From Akanthomyces muscarius (lineage: Eukaryota > Ascomycota > Sordariomycetes > Hypocreales > Cordycipitaceae): a DNA stretch of 64,000 nucleotides. The notes under the pieces are model-generated. The model made no database searches, was not told the origin of the DNA, and saw only the letters and a program-made list of their open reading frames with translations. The stretch spans positions 2,666,001 to 2,730,000 of the forward strand of contig NC_079241.1 of the NCBI RefSeq assembly GCF_028009165.1, given 5' to 3'. Made by a program: the position numbers and the translations under genes. The first letter of the stretch is position 1; each line of letters opens with the position of its first letter. Shown piece by piece: positions 48,047 through 58,746 of this stretch.

Positions 48047-48202
48047 AGGCGAATAAGAGGATTTGTACACAGGAAAATGTCTTGCCTAAGACTAGTATAA
48101 TACTGGTTGGATATCTCAAGGAAACTAAACGACAGCTCAAGCCGGAGTGATAGTACAAAATAAGGAGATACAGCAGAATATAAAGATGGGCTAATTGTTC
48201 AT

Positions 48203-50820
48203 CTATTCCTCTCCAATCCTCACAGTGAAGGCTGACCCTCGGCTGTGCAAAGAACTCCGCTCGTCTTCCTCTCTAGCCCTCATCTCAGCACTGTACTTTT
48301 CGTGAGTTTCTTCGGGAATCAGGGATACAACACGCTGCCTACTGTCTGACTGATTTTTGGGCGCCGACTTGCTGTCAGATCTGGTGGGCCACGGAGGAAG
48401 AGGCGGCTCCTGTCGGGGGAATGCACGACCGAGGCTCGAGATGCTGCTTCGCGACGACTGTGGTGACGTAGGTCGGTTCTTGGAATTGGCGCCACCAGCT
48501 GCGCGAGATAAGGCATCAAGGCTGAAGAACTTGGAAGCTGGCACTCCGTTTTTGAAAAACGTTCTAGGCGTCCGCTGCGCACTCGAGGCGTGCTGGTTAT
48601 GAATCGCCTGCGTCCAGCCTCCCTGCCTCGGCATCGGGAAATTGAATTCCGATCTTTGGAAACCCAGCGTCTCTGATGAACGGCGAGGCTGCACGTCGGT
48701 TCGCACCCCGTGCGCCGAGTCAATATCGCTGCGTTCGTCAATTGCAAAAGACATGTCGGATATAGCACTCGGGCCGGACGCAGCGGTCGCCGGGCGGCGA
48801 GGAAGTTGTTGGACCGGGGCCGCAACAGGTGGCGCCACGATGCCGACCGGACGAGCCGGTCTTTCCTCGTCATCCACGATGACGATCATCCATACGCCAA
48901 CTTTACCATTTGAACCAGCTAGCGGTGTGCAGTGTAGCCAGCGTGCTCGGCCGGCCGGCTCTGGTTCCGTGACCGTGTCGACATCGTCATCAGCCTCCAG
49001 ATGTGCTTCAAGGGGATGGTTGATGTTTGCCTTCTTTTGGGAGGGGCGCTGGTTCTTCCTTCGACTTGTGTTCAGCCACTTCACCTTGGCTGTCACGCCT
49101 TGGCCGGCAGCCAACGCATCGACAAGCTGCTCTCGGATACGGGCGGAACCGCCGATGCGATCGAGTAGCGGAGACTGCAGTATACCTGGGACGCGCATGG
49201 AAGGGCTAGTAAACAGGATCCGTAGAGACGGGTATGGACGAACAAGAAGATAGTGCTCGTATACACCCGTGAGGCGTCCATTGTGGGTTAAGGAAAGTGA
49301 AGCCGCGGTCGGTTGAGATGCATGTGACGAGTTGTCGTCTTTGGAAATTGGCAGACTCTTTTGGGAGTCACCGTCGCGTAGAACAACGCGGCCTTTCGTA
49401 CCACGTCGATAGTGGCCAGGTTCGTACTCCTTCTTCTCGCCTTCGGGGCCGGAGGTTTGCACCTTCTCGAACGACTTGAGTTCATCTTCAACTTGCAGAG
49501 GCAGGCGGTGCATGCTTCCGCCATAAGCATTCATGACATCAAGCTCTTTTGGCGTCAGGATCTCTGCAAACTGAGTAATCTCGTCCCTTCCGCTTTCTCG
49601 GAGTGGCTCTTCAGCCTTCAAATCCGCGTTTTGTTCCACAAGCCCACGAAGCGCGCCAAGGTCGTATGAGCTCATGGCCAATCCTGAAACATCGACCTGA
49701 GCACCGATAAAATATCGAATCGTACCTCGGCTGTCGTATAAAGGTGCAAGCTATAAAAGTGTATACTTTAGAATGAAATTCCTGAGATGACATGACTTGT
49801 GTAACTTACCATGACAAGATTCATAAACGGCGTTCCATCGCGCCTGTAATTGAGAAAGGTTTCGTAATGCTCGATACCAGCTTCCAATTTGTCACGAATG
49901 CGCTTGATGCTGAATGGATTTGTGCACGGTCCTTGGAGGAAACGGCAATTGCGACCTATGACATAATCCACACCGTACTGTGTCGTGCGGTTGAACTGCT
50001 CTGACATGAACACAATCGGGTTGTCAGGCCGGGATGGATCTGTCAAACAAAACACTTCAGCCAATCCTTCAGAGGCGTCGGAGCTGGTTCCCATGATCCG
50101 ATGACGGATGGAGACGGAGACTGTTTGAATCCACACATGAGTGATGTAGGCGGGCAAGTCTTCTCGTGTCAGCACCTCAAACGCGATGTCGGCCTTTTCT
50201 TGCAGCTCCTGGTTGGCAGTATTCGACGCTTGAGGAAAGGTGTGTGTAAAGTCGAAATCTTGGAGAGACTGCAGCTGTCCCAGAACTGAATTGCTGTAGT
50301 GGATGGCTCGGAGAGCTTTCAGGGCCGATAGATAGTAGTTTAGCAGGACAACAGAAGAAGAGCGATATTTGTACAAAAAGTTGGTGAATCGGTGCAGGTG
50401 GGCCGAATCCTCGAAAATAGCATGCAGATGATGCTGCGAGAAGAGCAGCTCCGATCTTTGCTCCAGCCTGTATTTGCTCGTGGTCGCGTTGGAATCCTGC
50501 TCGGCGGGCATCACCAGATCGAAGCTGCCCGGGTCCAGATCATCCTCTGCGATGGGGTCGAGGCCATCCGGGTCACCGTTCGCAACCTGCAGTGCAGGCA
50601 GCTCCGCGCCTCCATTATGAAAATTCTTGCTCGGATATGGATCTTGTAGTAACAGCGCGTTGGCTGACAGGTGTGCTTCGGGATCATCGAGGCTGTGGCT
50701 GCTCTCGGCGCTGAACACTGATGAGCAAGTGTGAAGTTACAGTGTCTTTGTCTTGTTTTTCGCTTACCTAGAAACAGGCGACAGAGGAGGTACTGCGTCA
50801 AGTGCGACTGTTTGATCCAT
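48203..50820 (-). CDS. RGS-LOV photoreceptor (BcLOV4-type)
   Basis: Likely blue-light photoreceptor joining an RGS domain to a flavin-binding LOV domain. Exons are 50768-50820, 49810-50710 and 48203-49750 (833 aa). The RGS-like part (about residues 110-215) has HLHAIFEDSAHLHRFTNFLY and LLNYYLSALKALRAIHY. The LOV core follows with DNPIVFMSEQFNRTTQY, GRNCRFLQGP (adduct-forming Cys at about 273), NYRRDGTPFMNLVMVAPL and RYFIGAQVDVSGL. All expected flavin contacts are visible. The last LOV strands lie after the intron at 49751-49809. A basic stretch (SRRKNQRPSQKKA) and a conserved-looking C-terminal region (MRVPGILQSPLLDRIGGSA) resemble the membrane-binding part of Botrytis BcLOV4. The terminal 250 residues are Ser/Pro-rich and disordered. 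The activity is inferred from domain order. Confidence 0.9.
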
Positions 50821-52137
50821 TATGTGCGAAAGGTGAAGGAAAGACGGAGCATGTGATTCCGGACTGAGACAGGTGGTTGACGTGCGGCTGTCACTGATAG
50901 TTCGTCGTGAAATGGTACGGATTGAAGCGTTGGAGAAGAGTGCCAGCAATACATAAGATGGAATTTGTCAAAGTACGACTTGAGATCTAGATATTTATTT
51001 GCGTCCAATGTTAAGCTGCCTTATTAGTGCCAGCATCGCCTCCCAGATGCCTGCATTGCCACATGTCGGTCATCATCCATACAAGCACGGACGACAAGGC
51101 GTTGGTTTCGATCCCGGGCGTCATACCAGGGTAATGGGAATCGAAAGAAAATGTGCTGTGTCTACGCATCAAGGTTGAGAAAGATCGGATGGCCACGCCT
51201 GGGCCCCAATTCGGAGGTCTTGCAACCCGGGCTGTCATAGTGAGAAGAGGCGCCTCATCGTTGCTTTTTCCGATCAGCCACACTAAGTGACAAAGCTCGT
51301 TGGCTAGCCCAGCAGCGAACAAGACCAGGGGGAAAAGAAAAGCCACGACGCTCACAGCTGCCTGCATCGATTGCGTGGTGGATTAAAAAAAATTGTGACG
51401 GAGGCTGAACAGAGACTCCTGTCCATCATCACACGGTCCATGCAACGGTGGCGGCGGTCTCGCCCTGGCGGATGTAATTACGCAGCGAAAGCCTTCTCTC
51501 CACCAAGCTCAACGGCATGCCAGGATGCCACATGATCCTTCAAGGGTCTCTTTTTCTGTTGCCCGAGTTGTTAACGGCAGTACCGGTAGGAAACCACTCG
51601 TCGTGGGGTCGGACAGCTGCACCAGGCATTGCCCAGCAGCGTGCCGATCTGTGACCGGAATGCTGGGGTTGCATCGCCGCGGCGGCCGCACTAGCCTGCG
51701 AAGGTTGCCAAATTATCAAGTCTCGGAAGGTTCTTGTCGAACAAGTTTGTACGTACATACTTTACTCTATGAGAAATAATTCGGAATGATAAAAAGAAAG
51801 CTAAATACAGAGAAGGAAAAAAAAATACATAACGGCATGTCCTTGCTGATCTCTCCCGTCTCCCCTAATGAAATAAAAAGTTCCATACGAGCTCCTATCT
51901 AAATAATCCAGGCGGGCTCCTTCTCCTGGCACCACGTAATGTGTGCGCCCGCCAACTCCGCGAATAACCCTGCCTCAGAGTGGGAAAAGAGAAAACTACA
52001 GAAGCAATGACCCTTGCCGTGCTGCAAAAAATGTTGCCCCCGTGGCGCTCATGAATGAGACACGGAAGAAAAATAGAGCTGCAAAAAGCAAGCAACAATG
52101 ACTGGTTCCACCCACACTTACACGACCATGTTGCCAT
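50821..52137. other. intergenic spacer with one weak candidate frame
   Basis: About 1.3 kb. The only item of note is the minus-strand frame 51011-51367 (listed separately). The rest shows no coding signal. Confidence 0.45.
51011..51367 (-). CDS. weak candidate for a 118-aa secreted or membrane protein
   Basis: Open frame with a true ATG at 51367 whose first residues (MQAAVSVVAFLFPLVLFAAG) look like a signal peptide or anchor. The remainder has no recognisable domain and few Cys. It could be a chance frame in the region upstream of the LOV gene. Confidence 0.2.
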   Translation of the reverse strand: MQAAVSVVAFLFPLVLFAAGLANELCHLVWLIGKSNDEAPLLTMTARVARPPNWGPGVAIRSFSTLMRRHSTFSFDSHYPGMTPGIETNALSSVLVWMMTDMWQCRHLGGDAGTNKAA

Positions 52138-54262
52138 CTACGACTCTTGAACATCAACGTCATCGGTAACAATGAAGGAGTCGGGCCCTTCCTTTATCGT
52201 TGGTGCGCCTTGCTGCACATCGTCTTGTATGCCCAGAATCTCCTGCTCCATCTCCTCCCGCACCTTGCGCAGCCGCTCCGGCTCGTTGTCGGAGTCGGAC
52301 TCGTCGCCTCTCCGCGGGCGATAGTTGGGGTCACCTTTGCGTCGTCTCTTTCTCCTGTTATTAGGGTTCGCAGCGTCAACATCATCGTTGTCGTCATCGG
52401 TGTCGTCGTCGTCAGTGACAAACAGTCCGCTCTCCCCGTCCGTGTCTGTTTCGTAAAAGTAGCTTCCGTCCGCGTTGCGCCGGCGCTTCCTGCGGCGGCC
52501 GCTCTTCTGGGTGCCGCTGCCCCATGCGTTGGGCTCGAAGCTGGATGTCGTAGAGAAGTGCTCACTTTCGTCAGCGTCAGGGCTTTTACTCATCCCCTCG
52601 GGTACGGTGGAGAGTCGGCCGACGAATGGGGGCCAAGGAAGGTTCCAGTTTGCCTGGTTGCTCTCGTTGTTGGGATCGGAGCGCCACATGTTGTTCCTGG
52701 CATCAGACGACAATAGTGGATACACCGTTGCCGTGTAACCTGAATACAACTGCAAAAACTCAGACTTCAGTACACCCAGCTTGGGTATTTTGCTGGCTAG
52801 AATCCAGCCGCTTCGATTGGGCAGGTTCACCGCAGAGCCTATGCCACTGCGGATGCGACAGCATCTGTCCCCTGCGGTATGATACTGAAACACGTCAGCA
52901 GATGAAACAAAAAAGGAAATTATGGATATTTTTATACCTTGTAGTCCTCTCCCGTGCCTGGCTCCTGCTTGACATTGCGCTTGCGATTGGCTTTCGGCAC
53001 TCTGCGCAAGCACTTGGAACAGTAATACTTGTTGTCAGGCACAAACGACGGGTCTGGTTCACCAAGCACCGCGTTCCAGTCAGGGGAAACTGATCGCCTC
53101 TCTGGACCCCTAGCTGTATTTGCCATGTTTTGAGCAGCGACCTTCTTCTGGCGTCTGCATGACCGTCCCCGTTCTGACTCGGAGTCGCTCCCCGCGAACT
53201 CCGGTTGGTATTCCTCCGAGCTAGCGGGACTGGGAGTGAGTGGCGAAAAGCTGGGCTGTGAGAGAAGTCGCGGCTGCTCGAGGCTCTTGACCGTGGGCAC
53301 CGCGACCTGGAGATTGGGCTTCGGATTGCATCGTGTGTCTGGTGCGACCTCGTGCACCGGGCCACGGGCTTGGGTCAGTGCTAGCACCACAGTTTCCGAT
53401 GCATCATTCGACAGTATCTTGAGGTCCGAAACCCCTAGGGTAGTCAGCAGCTTGTCTCTGTGCTTTTGGCGGAGGTGGCGTTGGCGCTGCGCTTCATTCC
53501 ACCACTCAAAATGAGATTCATCGCACCAGATGCACTTTTTGGAGACATGCATGTGTGCGATGTGTATCTTGGTGTCATCAGGGCGGGATGGGTCGAATAA
53601 ATACTTGCAGCCATCAAAGGGACATGGAAACGAGCGTTTGAGCGCAATGTCTCGCATTGACTTGAACGACTGAAGCAAGTTGGCTTGCTCTCGTACTGTG
53701 AGGACGGATTTACTCGTCACGGGGACGTGAGAAGACTGCTTCTGATGTAAGTCATCAATATCCATTGCATCTGGGTGTTGCTCTTTTCCGTATTAGTTGG
53801 GTCAATTCGTACCGCGGATATGCAAGTCATACCAGTAGCGCCGAAAGCAACCTGGCTTAATTCATCATTGGCTAGGAATGCCAGAGGTTTCAATTGAGCA
53901 ACTTGTGCCTCCATCACTGCGAGGCCGTTTGATTCTTGTCCCGTGAGAACAGTCTGCACTGGTTCAACAGGCAGTCCAAAGTACATCATGGCCAGTTTGG
54001 TGGGCACATCAGAGCGGACGCCCTTGAATCGCCCAGCCAACAAAGAGTTGTAGCGCTCTGTATTCCGTTTTTGCAAGGCATTGAGGTCAGATCGCTCTTG
54101 GGTGAAGAATTGTCGGATTTCCTGGACGGTGAAATTGTCGAGTAGAATATCCCCGAGAGTCTTGTCCGAGGTCTTTATCCTGAAGTTGAACATGGCATGG
54201 ACTTTTTCCCAAGCAAGATCGCTGGGATCAATTGCGGGATTGAGTCTCCGCTCCAGCGCCAT
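52138..54262 (-). CDS. unrecognised zinc-finger-like nuclear protein
   Basis: Exons are 53833-54262, 52938-53770 and 52138-52884 (669 aa). I do not recognise a named family. The N-terminal 140 residues have MFNFRIKTSDKTLGDILLDN and a helical region. A Cys/His region follows: CPFDGCKYLF with HIAHMH, then CIWCDESHFEWW with RQRHLRQKH, resembling two degenerate C2H2 fingers. Around the last intron come YYCSKCLRRVP and GDRCCRIRSG, another possible zinc site. The C-terminal third holds basic patches (GRRRKRRRNADG, NNRRKRRRKGD) and long Asp/Glu runs (DDDDTDDDNDDVDA), typical of chromatin-associated proteins. For intron 2 the acceptor at 52885 (tttcag|TAT) keeps the frame, while the next AG would introduce a stop. 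A nuclear location is inferred. Confidence 0.75.
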
Positions 54263-54616
54263 GTTTTCGATGTTGAGATGGGATCTGCCAAAGAAACTTG
54301 AATGTTTAAAGAAGATGAAGACGGCAGCAGAGCATCTTATGTTTATTAAGAGATGGAGCCGCGTCGGTGGTCAAGGCACAAGCAAACATGGCTGAACTGT
54401 TTCGCAATCGAACAGATAAAACCATGTCTATTTTTAGTATAATTTGGTGTCTTGTATGAGAATTTGACATTGATTGGTTCCTGTATCTGTACCCGATCAT
54501 CTGCTTGTGGCGCAATGTTCCTCGTGCTTCACGACAAAGAAGAACACAGGTGATAACCTTTGCGCGCCCTTCCCAGGGAAGACCTGATGGCAAAAGCTCA
54601 GTACCGAAGCTCCAAT
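54263..54616. other. short intergenic spacer
   Basis: About 350 bp between two minus-strand genes (3' of the transaldolase-like gene and 5' of nothing on the plus strand). No gene seen. Confidence 0.5.
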
Positions 54617-55874
54617 TTATAGATAATTTACCACCATGCTCTCCAATTTATCTTGGAAGTCAGAAAAGTAGTTTATAGCCTGTATGATTTTGCCGTGACT
54701 GGATCCGAACCCGCTTCTCGCAAATGCCAGCCTCCAGCCACTTTCATTGCGTAGAATATCGTTGAAATCATCTCTCGTGTATCTCTTGTTCAGAGAGACT
54801 TTACCAGAATTGGTAAAGACACTTGGAGCGGAACTCTTCCACCCATCAGCCGGCGTTGTAGCGAGCTCCCTTAGCAGTGACGGCGAGACGGTAATATGCT
54901 GCACGCCTGCGAGCCGCATCACGTCGTCGATAGACGTGAGCGAGGCCGCCAGTATCCGGGTTTTTGCATTTATTCTGGTATAGTAGCTCTGCGCTTCTAC
55001 GCAAAAGCTGAATGCTTTGTGCTCGTCCACGAACCTGTTCCTTTGTTAGCCCCCGGACAAGGAAGTTTGCGTATTGCGCGCACTCTTTGTCAAAGTGGAC
55101 TCGCAGCTCATTCACGTAAGGGGCAATGTAGGTGCACCTGGCCTCTGCCGCCAACGCCGCTTGCTCCATGCAAAACATTGTCGTCGCTAGAGTTGGTATG
55201 CCCCGTGCTTGCAGGATTTGGCAGGCTTCTAGGCCTTCCCACGTAGCAGGCACCTTGATGCATATTCGGTTCTCATCTTCCTCGTCTCCTACCAATTCCT
55301 TGAACATAGTGACGAGTCCTTGAAGAACGTTAATTCTGGAGCAATGATATTGTACATGGACTTACTTTCAGCGTTTCTCACTGTTGCTTCTGTAGAGAAG
55401 GAGAGTTTCGGGTTTGTCTGAACATGAACGTATTCCGTCGTGTATGGAAGAAAGGCCAATTGTAGTTTGACCATCTTCTGCAGTTAGTAATCCGTTGGTT
55501 ACATGCTATGTTGATGGCCTTACGGCAACTTCTACCACCAATTCATCTCGTGTGATATCATCATCTTCCATTGCAGTACGGGTTGCAAATTTAACGGCTT
55601 CCTTCCAAAGTTGGCGGTGAAACTCTCCGCCGTCTCTCGAAAGCTCAAAGTAAGCAATTGCCTAGAGAATGACCGACCTGAGTGTGTTTCATTCATCAGA
55701 CAAGACTTGATGACAAACCTGATTTGATGTGCAATCCACGAACGGGCCAAGAGACTTCGCGACTGTGTCTGGTTAGCGGTTGCCAACTCGCGATTCCAAA
55801 CAAGTACCTTCAATGTCCATCGTGTCGCAGCCAACCTGACTGGTTTGGCGCAGGGTCTCCAATAGAGTCGTCAT
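54617..55874 (-). CDS. transaldolase-like protein, diverged
   Basis: TIM-barrel protein of the transaldolase family (pentose-phosphate pathway in the canonical enzyme). Six exons are read: 55808-55874, 55719-55762, 55524-55661, 55366-55477, 55084-55318 and 54617-55034. They total 338 codons, the length of yeast Tal1. The Schiff-base Lys is in ICIKVPATWEG (about residue 142), and FVDCTSNQ corresponds to the D-A-T-T-N-P motif with the Asp kept. Also present are KAFSFCVEAQSYY and GVQHITVSPSLLREL. The canonical S-T-E-V-D-A-R-L-S motif reads HVQTNPKLS, so the catalytic Glu position appears changed. The five introns (45-57 bp) are dense for a housekeeping gene. It is probably a specialised paralogue; activity is uncertain. 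Confidence 0.85.
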
Positions 55875-56513
55875 TTTCTTTGAAGAATTGAGCATCAAGC
55901 GATCGATAGGTTGTAGTGCGCAAGCAAGTGCCTGTGAGGGGGACTCCGGCTGGCTTTGCTGGCGGGGTCTAGCGCTGCCATGTATAGGTATTCTGGCTAT
56001 GTTTTAAGTCCGTCCTGCCACGTTTCAATTTTATGAACTCTTGAAGATTCAAACATGAGACGAGAGAGAGCCAGATTAAATATCAGTGTTTTTCTTGCAT
56101 ATTTATAGCTATCAAACCGTCCTAGGGGTGGCCACGGCTGGATTGGACGGCTGGGCAGCTCTGGGGTGCCGGCGACAGTGTCGCATCGTTGGTGAGACTA
56201 TGCATTACTAGATTAAAAGTCAGAGTCACGTAGATGATCTTTGGCGAATCCTAATATTTGCATTATTCTCCCCCGATTTTTAATTCCCAATTGTGGCCGC
56301 CTTTGCCTCACTTTGCAAGAGGCGGACCCAGTCACATGACGGGATTGGCCGGAAGCGTTGCCGTCAGTCAAGTGTCAAAAAAAGCTCCAAGCCTTCACAC
56401 ATGCGACGCTATTAACACCTTGGACCCGGTACACGACAGACCACAGCTTGCTCTGGCGGTTTCGGCACGCATTGGACTTCTCGCGGTCGCGTCATGACCC
56501 GAGGACGACTAAA
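55875..56513. promoter_or_regulatory. divergent promoter region, transaldolase-like / COX10
   Basis: About 640 bp between divergent starts. No gene seen. Confidence 0.45.
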
Positions 56514-58055
56514 ATGCGGTCTTTACAGGTTTTAAAGCACGCATCACGACGACAATGCCACGCTGCCGGTAGGCAGGGAGCAGCCTCCGTGGCCGCAGCC
56601 AGATGGCTGTCCTCTGCGACCTCGAGCGCTCATATGCCCCGCGTCTCTGCCGCTTCGTTACCGGTCGGTGGCGCGACGTTTTTTCTCTCGAATCGGCTTT
56701 TTGATCGCTCGAGGTGTCTCGATTTTCTCGTCTTCACCGGCACGGCTCGCGCAACGTCAACTGCGGCGACTTCGACGTCCGCAAGCGACGCAACATCATC
56801 ACAGCAGGTCCCCGAAGGCCAATCCCTCGAGCAACTACCGCCACATCGTCGGAGGCAGCTCAGGAAACAACAGCAGCAAAATGTGCAGGGTAATGGCGAG
56901 GAAGCTCCCCTGCCACCGGACGCTTCTTCCCTCCTGACGACACAGGCCGCGGCACAACCTGCGCAGTCCTTCCGACGCACCTTTTCGACCTTTCTCTCAC
57001 TCTCAAAGCCTCGACTCACAGTGCTCGTTGTGCTAACCGCCATGGTTCCCTACGCTCTCTACCCCGTGCCCGAGATGCTTACCCCGTCCATGACCGAGAC
57101 GACAAGCCTGAGCCCGCTCACGCTGCTGTTCCTCACCACCGGCACCGCGCTATGCTCGGCCAGCGCAAACGCCCTTAACATGCTCTACGAGCCCGATACC
57201 GATTCCAAAATGACACGGACAAGGAACAGACCGCTGGTGCGGCAGCTCATTCAGAAGCGCAGCGCCGCGCTTTTTGCAATTGTGGCTGGTGCTGTTGGTG
57301 CGGGCGGCCTGTATTTTGGCGTCAACCCGACCGTCTCCGCCCTGGGTGTTGCCAACATCGTGCTATATGCGGGAATATACACGCCGCTGAAGCGTGTCAC
57401 GGCTTTTAATACCTGGGTCGGCGCCCTTGTCGGTGGTATCCCGCCGCTGATGGGCTGGGCGGCTGCGGCCGGTGAAAGCGCCACCAAGGATGGCTCATGG
57501 AAGGAATTACTGCTCGCCAGTGACGGCTCTTCCATCGGCGGATGGCTGTTGGCTGGTCTGCTCTTTGCCTGGCAGTTCCCTCACTTCATGGCCCTGAGCT
57601 GGCCCATCCGCGAGGAGTACAAGGCCGCGGGCTTGCGCATGCTGGCCTGGACAAACTCAGCTCGCAACTCTCGCGTGGCCTTGCGCTACAGCCTTGTCTT
57701 CATTCCGATCTGCGTTTCACTGTGCGCCGCAGGTGTCACGGAGTGGTCGTTTGCGGTGACCAGCTTACCTGTGAACCTCTGGCTCGCACGGGAGGCGGTG
57801 CGCTTTTGGAAGCATGACGGTCACAAGGGCAGCGCCAGAGGTCTCTTTTGGGCGAGCGTCTGGCATCTCCCTGCCGTACTCATGCTGGCCATGCTGCAGA
57901 AGAAGGACATGTGGAGCAGGGCTTGGCGTGGTCTGTTTGGCGATGCAGCAGACGAAGAGGGCCTTTGGGAAGAGGAAGAGCTCCAGGAGATGGCCGGTAT
58001 GACAGCCGATCGCGTAAAGGAGGCAACCAAGGCTCTTGACCTGCCCCGCAGGTGA
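56514..58055 (+). CDS. COX10: protoheme IX farnesyltransferase (heme O synthase)
   Basis: Mitochondrial inner-membrane UbiA-family prenyltransferase that adds a farnesyl group to heme b, the first step of heme A synthesis for cytochrome c oxidase. Single exon, 513 aa from the ATG at 56514. The N-terminus (MRSLQVLKHASRRQCHAAGR, then RWLSSATSS) is a good mitochondrial presequence. A low-complexity Ala/Ser/Thr and Gln stretch follows. The catalytic core has SLSKPRLTVLVVLTAMVPYA, the Asp-rich site ANALNMLYEPDTDSKMTRT with NRPLV, KRVTAFNTWVGALVGGIPPL, FAWQFPHFMALSWPIREEYK and LRMLAWTNS. The terminal 60 residues are acidic. The ORF continues upstream in frame but without a better ATG. Confidence 0.95.
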   Translation: MRSLQVLKHASRRQCHAAGRQGAASVAAARWLSSATSSAHMPRVSAASLPVGGATFFLSNRLFDRSRCLDFLVFTGTARATSTAATSTSASDATSSQQVPEGQSLEQLPPHRRRQLRKQQQQNVQGNGEEAPLPPDASSLLTTQAAAQPAQSFRRTFSTFLSLSKPRLTVLVVLTAMVPYALYPVPEMLTPSMTETTSLSPLTLLFLTTGTALCSASANALNMLYEPDTDSKMTRTRNRPLVRQLIQKRSAALFAIVAGAVGAGGLYFGVNPTVSALGVANIVLYAGIYTPLKRVTAFNTWVGALVGGIPPLMGWAAAAGESATKDGSWKELLLASDGSSIGGWLLAGLLFAWQFPHFMALSWPIREEYKAAGLRMLAWTNSARNSRVALRYSLVFIPICVSLCAAGVTEWSFAVTSLPVNLWLAREAVRFWKHDGHKGSARGLFWASVWHLPAVLMLAMLQKKDMWSRAWRGLFGDAADEEGLWEEEELQEMAGMTADRVKEATKALDLPRR

Positions 58056-58746
58056 TTGTCTGCCTTGTCTTGATGCGCACTGTACAAATTATACGACTTC
58101 TCAAATCTTGTTTTATTATGGAGGTCCACTCGGAGCATAGCGCTGCTCTCTGGATGGCTAACGCGGCCTGGCATTGTCCTGGGCGGACTTGCAGGTCTTG
58201 TAAGATGTACAAAAATCATTGCATGGATAGAATATCATAACTTTTCTCTTGTTGAACTGAATGAGCTGTTGAGCACACGATGCATTAATAGAATATCCGT
58301 AATCTATCGAACGATGATGCACATGCTAAAATGCATAGCAAAGAGGAACAAGCTAAATATAATCTCAAGCATTCTTTTCAAAGAATTCAAAAACTGACGA
58401 GCAGAAAACAGCGCAAAGGAAGGTGAGTCTTTCATAAGCAATCATGACGAGATCCATGCTGAACAAAGTTGCAGAACAAACACGAAAATATGAAAACACC
58501 TCGACGCCAATTCCTCCCAATTATATCATAACTCGGAAACTGAAAACGGACAATCGCCAGCACACAAAGGAGATTAAATGAGTGACTAAGAAAGGGAAAT
58601 GTCTGGCGAGGCCAGACGAATGAACAAAGGAATGGTAAGGTGCAGTGACTGGTGAGTAGGCCGTGGATAAAAACCAGAAAAAGAAAAAAGTATCAAGTTA
58701 TAACAAAAAATGGCAAACCAGGATCAATGACTGTTTTTCCAGTCCA
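58056..58746. other. 3' intergenic spacer between convergent genes
   Basis: About 690 bp, AT-rich; no gene seen. Confidence 0.5.

Noticed and set aside
54690..54730. tRNA-like 3' arm word (ggatccgaacccgc)
   Set aside because: It lies inside a conserved exon of the transaldolase-like gene, and no matching acceptor stem or anticodon arm is present.
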